Positions 15,287-23,200 of a DNA stretch of 33,546 bases are shown here, in pieces. Below the pieces are notes generated by a model that saw only the letters and a program-made list of their open reading frames with translations, made no database searches and was not told where the DNA came from. Origin of the DNA: a bacterium (GTDB taxonomy: Bacteria; Planctomycetota; J058; JAJDCP01); contig JAUIEM010000050.1 in the NCBI GenBank assembly GCA_030428695.1, positions 1-33,546 of the forward strand, in the 5' to 3' direction. The translations under genes were made by a program, and so were the position numbers. The first letter of the stretch is position 1. The number at the start of each line of letters is the position of its first letter.

Positions 15287-16822
15287 ATGACCCTCCTGCA
15301 CCACTGCCAGCTCGGCACCAAGACCCTCCAGGTCCACTACGGCGACCTGCTCGCGAGCCGGGCCTGCGCGATCGTCTGCTCGGAGAACACCGCGATGCGC
15401 ATGGACGCCGTCGGCGGCCCGAGCGTGTCGGCGGCGATCCGCCGCGAGGAGGGCGAAGCGCTCGTCGGCGAGCTCGCCCGGCGCGGGCCGGTCGCCTTCG
15501 GCACGGTGCTCAGCCAGGAGGCGCGGAAGCTGCCCGCGCGCTTCATCTTCTTCGCCGCGACGGTCGCCCGCAGCCGCGACGGCGACTTCCCCTACACGAC
15601 CTCGGCCGCCGCGATCCGCCGCGCGACCCGCGAGGCGGTGCGGCTGGGGAACAACCTCGGCCTCAGCCGGCTCGCCTTCGGGGCCTTCGGCGTGCGCGGC
15701 GCGGGCTTCCCGGCCGAGACCGCCGCCGCCCTGCAGCTCGAGTCGGTGGTCGCGGCCCTGCGCGAGCCGGGGACGGTGCACCACGTCGACTTCGTGCTCA
15801 ACGACATGCAGGTCTTCCTGCACTACTTCCGCTCGGCGATCGTCAACACCCTGAGCGAGGACGCGCGCCGCGCGCAGCTCGGCATCGAGCGCCGCGACGG
15901 CACGCTGCTCCTGCGGCTGGTCCGGGACGAGCCGTTGAGCCGGGTCTGGGAGCAGCCCCTCGACGAGCGCACCCGCGCCGGCCTCGATGGCGACTTCGCG
16001 GCGCGCGCGACCCGCCTGCGCAGCCGGGTCGAGCTCGAGCGGCTCGGCCGCGCCCTCGCGGCCTGCCTGCCCGAGGGGCTGCGGACGCGGCTCCTGCAGC
16101 TCGAGCCCTCGGTGCTGACCCTGCGCGTGGTCGCGGGCCTGCACACCGTGCCCTGGGAGCTGCTCGCCCTCGACGGGGAGCTGCTGTTCGAGCGCCACCA
16201 GGTCGGCCGCCATCTGCTGGTCCCCGACGGCGAGGCTCCGCCGGAGCGTGGACACGAGCCCTCGCTGCTGGTGATCGCCGACCCGAGCGACGACCTGCCC
16301 GGCACGCGGCGGGAGGCCGAGCGGCTGCTCGCGGCGCTGCCGGAGCGGGGTCCGCGGCTGCGCCTGCTCGCCGGCCGCCGGGCGACGCGGCGGGCGGTGG
16401 CCGAGGCCCTGGAGAGCGCGACCCTGGTCCACTTCGCCGGCCACGCCGACGGCGCGGGCTGGCGCCTGGCGGACGGGCCCTTCCTGCCCGGGCCCGGCGG
16501 CAGCGGGGCGCGTCTGGTCGTCGCCAACTGCTGCCACGGCGCCCAGCTCGGCCAGGCCTTCCTGCGCGGCGGGGCGCGGCACTACATCGGCAGCTGGCGG
16601 GCGCTGCCCGACACCGCGGGCACCGCCTTCGCCGGGGCGCTGTACCGCGCGGTGCTCCAGGGGGAGCGGCTGGGGAACGCCCTGGTGCGGGCCCGCGCGG
16701 CCCTCGAGAGCCACGACCCCGACGGCGTGCTCGGCGGCGCCTACGTCCACTACGGCAGCCCCCTGGGGAAACTTCCCGGCTGGGGGATGCAAGATCGCGA
16801 AGGGAGCGCTCTTCTCCGATGA
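15287..16822 (+). CDS. Macro domain-CHAT (caspase-like) peptidase fusion
   Basis: The protein has 511 residues. Residues about 14-160 read as a macro domain: VHYGDLLASRACAIVCSENT (about 16-35), AVGGPSVSAAIRREEG (41-56), and the phosphate-loop-like AFGAFGVRGAGFPAET (130-145). Macro domains bind ADP-ribose and related nucleotides. Residues about 250-495 form a CHAT peptidase: TVPWELLALDG, then SLLVIADPSDDLPGTRREAE, the histidine strand VHFAGHADG (H386), and the cysteine strand LVVANCCHGA (C416, or C415), followed by a GSWRALPDTAGTAFAGALY helix. The catalytic His/Cys dyad looks intact. No TPR or membrane segment is present. The ATG at 15287 follows the aminotransferase stop by 8 bp; the 3' end overlaps the sigma gene by 4 nt (ATGA). 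I infer a ligand-controlled protease acting on a neighbour product. Confidence 0.82.
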   Translation: MTLLHHCQLGTKTLQVHYGDLLASRACAIVCSENTAMRMDAVGGPSVSAAIRREEGEALVGELARRGPVAFGTVLSQEARKLPARFIFFAATVARSRDGDFPYTTSAAAIRRATREAVRLGNNLGLSRLAFGAFGVRGAGFPAETAAALQLESVVAALREPGTVHHVDFVLNDMQVFLHYFRSAIVNTLSEDARRAQLGIERRDGTLLLRLVRDEPLSRVWEQPLDERTRAGLDGDFAARATRLRSRVELERLGRALAACLPEGLRTRLLQLEPSVLTLRVVAGLHTVPWELLALDGELLFERHQVGRHLLVPDGEAPPERGHEPSLLVIADPSDDLPGTRREAERLLAALPERGPRLRLLAGRRATRRAVAEALESATLVHFAGHADGAGWRLADGPFLPGPGGSGARLVVANCCHGAQLGQAFLRGGARHYIGSWRALPDTAGTAFAGALYRAVLQGERLGNALVRARAALESHDPDGVLGGAYVHYGSPLGKLPGWGMQDREGSALLR

Positions 16823-17439
16823 CGACGGCCCTGGAGACGCTGCTGCAGCGCGCGCGCGCCGGCGAGGAGCCGGCCCGCGGCGAGCTGTACGAGCGCTACG
16901 TCGCGGCCGTGCGCGCCCGCGTCCGGCACGGCAAGCGGCGGCGCAACTGGTTCTGGCTCGAGGAGGAGGAGGACGTCGTGCAGGAAGTGTTCGCGCGCTT
17001 CTTCTCCGCCCTCGATGAGGGGAAGTACGCCCATCGCGACGAGGACGGGCTGCTCGGCTTCCTCACCCGGACCGGCTTCTTCGTGATCATGGAGCTGAAG
17101 GGGAAGCTGCGCGCCAAAGAGAAGCTCGGCGTCTCCCCCGAGCGCATCGCCGCCCTCGACCTGCGCGAGGTCGGCCGCACCCTGCCGATGCAGCTCGCCG
17201 AGCGCGACTGCCTGGCCCGGCTGTACGCGGCGATCGAGGACCTGCCGGCCGCGCGGGCCGAGGTGCTCAAGGGCTGGCTGTACGGCAGCTCCGTCGCCGA
17301 CCTCGCGACCCGCATGGGCCGCAGCGCCAACGCGGTCAGCGGGCTGAAGTTCCAGGGACTCAAGCAGTTGCGTTCACGGCTCACAGACTCGGGGTTCCTC
17401 GAGGAGTGCGGGGAGGTCTTCGGATTGCGCCATGGCTGA
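16819..17439 (+). CDS. ECF RNA polymerase sigma factor
   Basis: The protein has 206 residues, normal ECF length. Region 2 is clear (EEEEDVVQEVFARFFSALDE, about 49-68, then FLTRTGFFVIMELKGKLRAK). Region 4 is at about 145-195 (LYAAIEDLPAARAEVLKGWL, then SVADLATRMGRSANAVSGLK), with the helix-turn-helix intact. Its ATG overlaps the stop of the macro-CHAT gene by 4 nt, and its own stop overlaps the next ATG by 8 nt. The three are therefore almost certainly translationally coupled. The downstream gene encodes a zinc-finger protein like a ZAS anti-sigma factor, which fits the usual sigma/anti-sigma pairing. Target promoters are unknown; neither copy of the TTTGCC-N-GTAAGGG motif lies upstream of this operon. 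Confidence 0.85.
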   Translation: MTTALETLLQRARAGEEPARGELYERYVAAVRARVRHGKRRRNWFWLEEEEDVVQEVFARFFSALDEGKYAHRDEDGLLGFLTRTGFFVIMELKGKLRAKEKLGVSPERIAALDLREVGRTLPMQLAERDCLARLYAAIEDLPAARAEVLKGWLYGSSVADLATRMGRSANAVSGLKFQGLKQLRSRLTDSGFLEECGEVFGLRHG

Positions 17440-18019
17440 GCTCGACGATGTGCTCGAGGCGTGGAGGCCGATCTCCCGCCGCACCTGCCCGCCCCCGGAC
17501 GTCCTCTGGCAGCTGATCGAGGGCACCGCCCCCGACCGGGTCGGCGCGCACGTCGTGGCCTGCCCGCTGTGCGCGGACGACGTCGCCGACGGCCGCGCCC
17601 TCGCCGAGCAGACCGTGTGGGAGGTCGTGCTCTCCTGGACCCGCGAGGGTCTGCGCGCGCTGTCCTCCCTGTGCGAGGTGCGTCCCCTGGCCGGGGAGGC
17701 CCTGCGCGGCCCCGGCGAGGGGCTCGAGCTGCGGGCGAGCGGCGGCGGGCTGCGCTGCCGGCTCGAGCTCGAGCCGCGGGGCAGGGAGCTGCTCGACCTG
17801 CGCTGCACCGTGACCCGCGGGGCGGAGCCCGTCGCCCACCGCCTCGAGCTGGTCGAGGACGGCAAGCTGCTCGAGCTGCGCTCCTCGGTCGCCGGGGTCA
17901 GCGTGCTCGAGGCGCTGACGGCGCTCGACCGCGAGATCTGGGTGCGGGCGGAGGAGCACAGCTTCGCCTTCGACCTGCGCGGGGAAACTTCCGAAGGCGG
18001 GCTTTCCTCCGACGTGTGA
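17432..18019 (+). CDS. Soluble zinc-finger protein, probable anti-sigma factor (ZAS-like)
   Basis: The protein has 195 residues. The N-terminus holds Cys19 in RTCPPPDVLWQLIEG and then AHVVACPLC (His40, Cys44, Cys47). This is the Hx3Cx2C signature of zinc-binding anti-sigma domains, and Cys19 completes a four-ligand set. A helical stretch (about 58-80) could clamp the sigma factor. The rest (about 90-190) is predicted beta-rich (LELRASGGGLRCRLELEP, ELLDLRCTVTRG, WVRAEEHSFAFDLRG) with no named family. There is no membrane helix, so regulated intramembrane proteolysis is not available to release the sigma factor. The gene overlaps the sigma gene by 8 nt and is last in the run. The context with a CHAT peptidase suggests it could be the protease substrate; that is inference. 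Confidence 0.68.
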   Translation: MAELDDVLEAWRPISRRTCPPPDVLWQLIEGTAPDRVGAHVVACPLCADDVADGRALAEQTVWEVVLSWTREGLRALSSLCEVRPLAGEALRGPGEGLELRASGGGLRCRLELEPRGRELLDLRCTVTRGAEPVAHRLELVEDGKLLELRSSVAGVSVLEALTALDREIWVRAEEHSFAFDLRGETSEGGLSSDV

Positions 18020-18026
18020 CGCTGTC

Positions 18027-18032
18027 TACAAT
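18027..18032 (+). promoter_or_regulatory. -10 element before the CFA-synthase-like gene
   Basis: TACAAT, one base from consensus, lies 29 bp before the ATG at 18062 in the 42-bp gap after the zinc-finger gene. This suggests the lipid gene has its own promoter. The -35 is weak. Confidence 0.45.
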
Positions 18033-18061
18033 CGCGTGTGCGCCCCGCCCCCGGAGATCCG

Positions 18062-19318
18062 ATGCCCGCCGACACCAGCACCCGTCCCCGCTCCGTGCGA
18101 TCCCGCCGGCTCGAGAGCTTCCTGACCGACATCCTGCGCGCGCTGCCCTGGCGCATCGTGTTCACCGACTGGGAGGGCGCGACCTACGCCTGCGGCGGGG
18201 ACCGCGCCCACTGGTGTGGGGAGGATCTGCGCGTCAGCCTGCACACCGAGGCGGCCGGGCGCGACCTGATGCGGGTCGACGGCCTCGCCTTCCTCGACCG
18301 CTTCCTGCTCGGTGAGGCCGACCTCGAGGGCAACCTGTACATCCTCGCGAACATCCGCAAGCACACGAAGATGGGGCTGAAGTTCCTCCGCTTCCTGCCC
18401 ACCTTGCTCAAGAACTTCGCCTTCCAGAGCACGCGCTCGGCGAAGGTCAACGTCAAGAGCCACTACGACGTCCCCCAGGAGGCGCTCAACGCCTACCTCG
18501 ACACGAAGTACATGTCCTACTCCTGCGGCATCTGGGAGCGTCCGGATGACTTCCGCCCCGACGACTTCCTGACGGTCGGCAAGGGCGAGGAGGACACCTT
18601 CGACTCGCTCGAGAAGTCGCAGTGGCGAAAGTTCAAGGATGCCGCCGACTTCATCGCGCCGAAGGAAGGGGAAGAGCTGCTCGACGTCGGCTGCGGCTAC
18701 GGCGGCCAGCTCGCCGTCGCCCTCGAGAGCCACCCCTTCGGCAAGGTCGTCGGCTGGACCCACTCGGCCAACCAGGTGCGGGAGGGAAGGAAGCTGCTCG
18801 CCCACCTCGACGCCTCGCGCTACGAGCTGCACGAGGGGGACTACCGCGAGGACGAGCGGGTCTTCGACCACATCACCTCGACCGGCATGATCAGCCACGT
18901 CGGGCCGCGGGGCCTGGTGCCGTACGTGCGCAACGTGCGCAAGCGCATCAAGACCGGCGGCCGCTACCTGCACCACAGCCTGATGACCCACTACAACCCG
19001 CTGCCGCTGAACTTCAACGTCGGGGTGGTGTTCAACAAGAAGTACGTGTGGCCGGGCTTCCACTGGTTCACCCTCGGCGAGCATGTGCGCGCCCTCGAGC
19101 GCAACGGCTTCCAGATCGTGCGGGTGCGCAGCCTGACCAGACACTACGCGAAGACGACCGCGGCCTGGTACGCCCGCATGATGGACCAGCGGGAGCACAT
19201 GGTGCAGACTCTCGGCGAGGCGACCTTCCGCGCCTGGCGGATCTTCCTCGCCGGCATCACGGGCAGCTACCAGAACAAGCAGACCCACGTGTACCGGTTG
19301 TACTGCGAGGCGGTCTGA
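18062..19318 (+). CDS. Cyclopropane-fatty-acyl-phospholipid synthase family SAM methyltransferase
   Basis: The protein has 418 residues, close to other Cfa-type enzymes. An N-terminal lipid-domain-like part (1-125) is followed by the hallmark SHYDVPQEALNAYLDTKYMS (about 133-152), which binds the lipid and leads into the catalytic core, and SAM motif LLDVGCGYG (206-214). Further marks are HITSTGMISHVGP and the C-terminal TRHYAKTTAAWYARM with its conserved Tyr. Family members add a methylene or methyl group from SAM to the double bond of membrane phospholipid acyl chains, on the cytoplasmic membrane face. GGAG lies 6 nt before the ATG at 18062. The next gene starts inside its stop codon (TGATG), so they form a pair. 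Whether the product is a cyclopropane or a methyl-branched acid cannot be read. Confidence 0.87.
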   Translation: MPADTSTRPRSVRSRRLESFLTDILRALPWRIVFTDWEGATYACGGDRAHWCGEDLRVSLHTEAAGRDLMRVDGLAFLDRFLLGEADLEGNLYILANIRKHTKMGLKFLRFLPTLLKNFAFQSTRSAKVNVKSHYDVPQEALNAYLDTKYMSYSCGIWERPDDFRPDDFLTVGKGEEDTFDSLEKSQWRKFKDAADFIAPKEGEELLDVGCGYGGQLAVALESHPFGKVVGWTHSANQVREGRKLLAHLDASRYELHEGDYREDERVFDHITSTGMISHVGPRGLVPYVRNVRKRIKTGGRYLHHSLMTHYNPLPLNFNVGVVFNKKYVWPGFHWFTLGEHVRALERNGFQIVRVRSLTRHYAKTTAAWYARMMDQREHMVQTLGEATFRAWRIFLAGITGSYQNKQTHVYRLYCEAV

Positions 19319-20184
19319 TGGCCCGGGAGCCCGTGCTGGTCCACACGATGGGCAAGGTCGGCTCCTCGAGCATCACCGCGATGCTCGCCTCCAGCCAGCG
19401 CTTCGAGCCGATCCAGATCCACATGCTGCGGGCGGACAAGATCGAGGCCCTCGAGGCCAAGCACCGGGCGCGCGGGCTCGAGGTTCCGCAACACCTGCGC
19501 GACGCCCGGCGGGTGCTCGACGAGATCCTGCCGGGGACCGGGCGGGTGCGGATCGTCAGCCTGGTGCGCGACCCGGTCGCCCGCAACCTGTCGGCCTACT
19601 TCCAGAACCTCGACATCTGGAAGCTCGGCTGGCAGCCGGGCGCGGACGTCACACCCTACATCGCGAGCTTCTTCACCGAGTACCCGCACCACGTCCCGCT
19701 CGTCTGGTTCGACCGCCAGCTGAAGGCGACCCTCGGGCTCGACGTGTTCTCGGTGCCGTTCGACTTCCACCGCGAGCGGCTGATCCTCCGCACCGACCGC
19801 TACGAGCTGATCGTCCTGCGCTGCGAGCTGCCCGACCCGCGCAAGAAGGAGCTGCTCGAGGAGTTCCTCGGCGAGACGGGGCTGCCGCTGGGGCGCGCGA
19901 ACGAGGCCCACAAGAAGAGCTACGCGGCGGCCTACAAGGAGGTGCTCGCCGCGATCGAGCTGCCGACGGACTACCTCGACCGGCAGTACGACAGCCCCTG
20001 CGCCCGGCACTTCTACACCGAGGTGGAGCGCGCCAGCTTCCGGCGCCGCTGGCGTCGCCGCCGGCCGCGCCCGGCCCGCGAGGGGCTGTGGCTGCCCGAC
20101 CTCGAGCTGCTGCAGCGGCGCCTGCGCGCGCGCTCCCGGGCCTGGCTGCAGCGCTTGTGGCGGCGCTTCCCGGGGCGGGGTTGA
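19318..20184 (+). CDS. Sulfotransferase-like protein (putative capsular polysaccharide synthesis family)
   Basis: The protein has 288 residues. VLVHTMGKVGSSSITAML (about 6-23) fits the 5'-phosphosulfate loop of PAPS-dependent sulfotransferases, with Gly-Lys-Val-Gly-Ser-Ser in the usual place. RIVSLVRDPVARNLSAYFQN (about 77-96) fits the 3'-phosphate motif with Arg and Ser. Related bacterial proteins are commonly labelled putative capsular polysaccharide synthesis protein. The C-terminus (about 240-288) is very Arg-rich and may bind a membrane or polyanion. The ATG at 19318 shares one base with the stop of the CFA-like gene, so co-expression is very likely. I infer modification of a lipid or cell-surface glycan. 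It ends at a hairpin and faces the giant kinase gene. Confidence 0.7.
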   Translation: MAREPVLVHTMGKVGSSSITAMLASSQRFEPIQIHMLRADKIEALEAKHRARGLEVPQHLRDARRVLDEILPGTGRVRIVSLVRDPVARNLSAYFQNLDIWKLGWQPGADVTPYIASFFTEYPHHVPLVWFDRQLKATLGLDVFSVPFDFHRERLILRTDRYELIVLRCELPDPRKKELLEEFLGETGLPLGRANEAHKKSYAAAYKEVLAAIELPTDYLDRQYDSPCARHFYTEVERASFRRRWRRRRPRPAREGLWLPDLELLQRRLRARSRAWLQRLWRRFPGRG

Positions 20185-20211
20185 ACCCGGTGAGTCAAGC
20201 GGGTTGAACCC
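20178..20211. terminator. Bidirectional hairpin between convergent genes
   Basis: GGGTTGAACCCG (20178-20189) can pair with CGGGTTGAACCC (20200-20211) with one central G-G mismatch and a 10-nt loop. It covers the stop of the sulfotransferase-like gene and abuts the stop of the convergent kinase gene. No T-run follows, so any termination would need a factor or the stem alone. Confidence 0.5.
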
Positions 20212-23200
20212 TCACTCGTCCCGCGCCCGGGCCTCTTCCGCCAGGGCCCGGCAGGATGCCGCCCGCCTCTCGTCCCCCCTCCGCGCGAAGATCTCCACGG
20301 CCTCGTCGGCGGCCAGGGCGGCCGCGCGCGGGTCTCCCTGACGCAGGCGGGTCTCGGAGAGGCCCGCCAGCACCAGCGCCAGGTCGCTCTCGAGGGCGGG
20401 CAGGGGTCCCCAGCGCGCGACGGCCGCGCGCGCCGCGGCCAGGGCCTGCGTGTGCCAGGCGTCGGCGAGCGCGGTCTCGTCGACCGCCTGGGCGGCCAGG
20501 GCGACCGCCTGGGCGAGCTGGGTGCCGCGCCGGGAGACGTCGGGGCTGGCGAGGAAGCCCGCGGCGAGCGCCTCGCCCGCCTCGAAGCCCCGCCGCCCCG
20601 CCTCGATCGCCTCGCGGTGGCGGCCGGCGGCCCGCAGGCGGTGGACGAAGACGCTCGCGAAGAGCTGGAAGTCGTGGAAGTCGAACGGGCGTGTCGGGCC
20701 CTCCTCGGTCAGGGCGACGCCGTCGCGGTAGGCTTCCGCCGCGACCTCGAGCGCGGCGTTGGTCGAGCCGAGGCGGTCGAGGGCCTCCCAGGCCAGCGTC
20801 CGGTTCTCGATGCGGCGGCGCAGCGCGTCGGGGCCGAGGCCGATGTGGCGGTCGCGGATGACGCCGGCCTCGCGCGCCCGGTCGAGGGCGCGGGCGAAGT
20901 CGCCGTCGGCCGCGTCGCACCAGCCGAGCTCCTCGAGCGCCGAGGCGCGGAGCGAGGCGACCTGCACGCTCGGGCCCTCGAGCGCGTCGAGCGTCGCGAG
21001 GGCGCGCGCGAGCAGGGCGCGAGCGTCGGCCGGCGCGGCGCGCGAGGCGGCGATCAGGATCTCCGCCCGGGAGACCACGGCATCGCGGTGGTCGGCGCCG
21101 TCGAGCAGCGCGAGCGCGCGCCCCAGGGCGTCGCCGGGAGCCTCGCCTGCCAGCTCGGCGAGCGCGGCCTCGACCCGCAGGGCATCGGCGTGCAGCAGGC
21201 GCAGGTTCTGGTCCTCGGCGTGGACGCTGCGGAGCTCCGTCAGCTCTGCGAGGCAAGCGGAGATCGTCGCGCGCGCCTCCTGCGGCCGGTGCAGCGTCAG
21301 CAGCTGCGCCTTCCGGATCAGCGCCACGAGGCGGGCGAGGCGCGCGAACAGGGCGTGGGCGTGGACGGGATCGGCCCAGGTCTCGTCGATCCAGGCGAGG
21401 GCCTCGCGCTCGCGTCCGAGCTCGGGCGCCAGGCGGGTGCAGATGTTGAGCGCGACGGTCTCGAGCTCGAAGAGCAGGACATCCTCCGGATCGGCGGCGC
21501 GCTCCTGGCGGACCGACCGGAGCAGCGCCACCGCACCCTCGAAGAAGGTGTCGACCGCCCCCGGGGACACGGCCTCGTCAAGGGCGTCGAAGAACAGGCC
21601 GAAGCGGGCGAAGGTCTCGACGATGCGATCGACCGGCGCGTCCCCGTCGAGCTCGTCGACGAGGCCCTCGAGCTCGGCTCTGCAGCGGCGGACGGTCTCG
21701 CGGTCTCCACAGCCGCGCGACAGGCTCGACAGCCGGTAGAGGAGCTCCGCCAGGCGGCGACGGTAGGGCGCGAAGTGGGGATCGCGGGCGCGCAGCACGC
21801 GGCAGTGGGCGAGCGCCTCGCGCACGTGCGTGCGGGCCTCGGAGAGCAGCCCCGCGCGCGCCTCGACGGTGCTGAGCAGCCACAGGGCCTCGATCGCGAT
21901 CTCCCGCCGCATCGTGCTGGTGTCGCGCTCGCCGAGCCAGGCCTCGACCTCGCGGTTCGCCTCGAGCGCGAGCCCGCGCGCTTCCGCCAGGGTCCCGAGG
22001 CGCGCGACCGCGTCGGCGAGCTCCAGGGCGTGCTGCAGGCGCAGGTAGCGGTGCGCCCCCGCGCGGGCGAGGGTCGCGCAGAGCTCCTCGCGGCGCTCGA
22101 TGCTCGCGGGCAGATCGCCGAGCGCGTCGAGGGCGTGGGCGAGGCTCTCGAGAAAGTGGAGGCGCCGGCCCACATGCCACGCGCTGTCCGCGTCGCCCAG
22201 GCTCTCCAACCCGCGCTTCGCCAGCGCGGCCGCCTCCTGCCAGCGCTGCTGGCGGACCAGCCAGGTGGCGCGGTGGGCCGCGCACTCGAGGCGCGCAGGG
22301 TGATCCTCGGCGAGCAGGGCGACGAGCTCTTCGGCCCGGGCGAGCTCGCGGGCGGCCTCTTCGGTGTCGGGGTCGAGGCGCAGGGCGAGCCGCGCTACCC
22401 GCGCGTGCAGGAGCGCGCGCTGGGCGGGCTCGAGGCCGTGCTCGATGGCGAGGAGCTCGCGCCAGCTCGCCAGCGTCGCCTCCCGCAGCTCGCGGAGGAC
22501 GTGGTCGTTCCGGGTGCTGCCGAGCTCTTCGACGACCTCCTCGCCGATGCTGTCGGCGATGCGGAAGAAGCCGTCCATCGCCACGTCGGCGTAGCGCTGC
22601 GCCGCCTCGTAGCTGCGCGCGACCCGCCGGGCGTCGCGCTCGCGGAGCACGAAGATCACCACCCAGACGACGAGGAGCGCGAGGCCGGCCACCGCCGCGC
22701 CGATGCGGAGGAGCCTCCGGGCGCGACGGTCCCTCCCCCGCTGGCGCAGCCCCGCGGCGAGCCGCGCGCGCAGCTCCGTCGCCTCGGCGTCCGCGGGCGC
22801 GAGGTCCTCGAGCTCGGTCGCGGCCAGGCCGTAGTCGCCCCGCTCGAGCGCCGCCCGCACCAGCCCGAGGCGGGCGCTGCGCAGGCCCGAGGTCGCCTCC
22901 CGCGACGCGTGCAGGCGGCGCGCCTCGGCGAAGGAGGCGACGACGGCGGAGAAGTCCCGGTACAGCCGCTCGTTCTCTCCCTCCCGGGCCTGCTCCTCGC
23001 AGCGCCGGAGGCGGCGGGCGGCGTCCAGGCACAGCTCGAGGCTCTCGCGGTGGCGGGCGAAGTCGCGCAGCCGCGCCTGGAACGCCTGCGCGCTCTGCGG
23101 CCGCCTCGACGGGTCGACGTCCAGCGCGCTGCGGCACAGCTCGACCAGCGCGGAAGGCGCCTGCAACGGGAACTCCAGCGCCGGGGCCGGCGCCTGCGCG

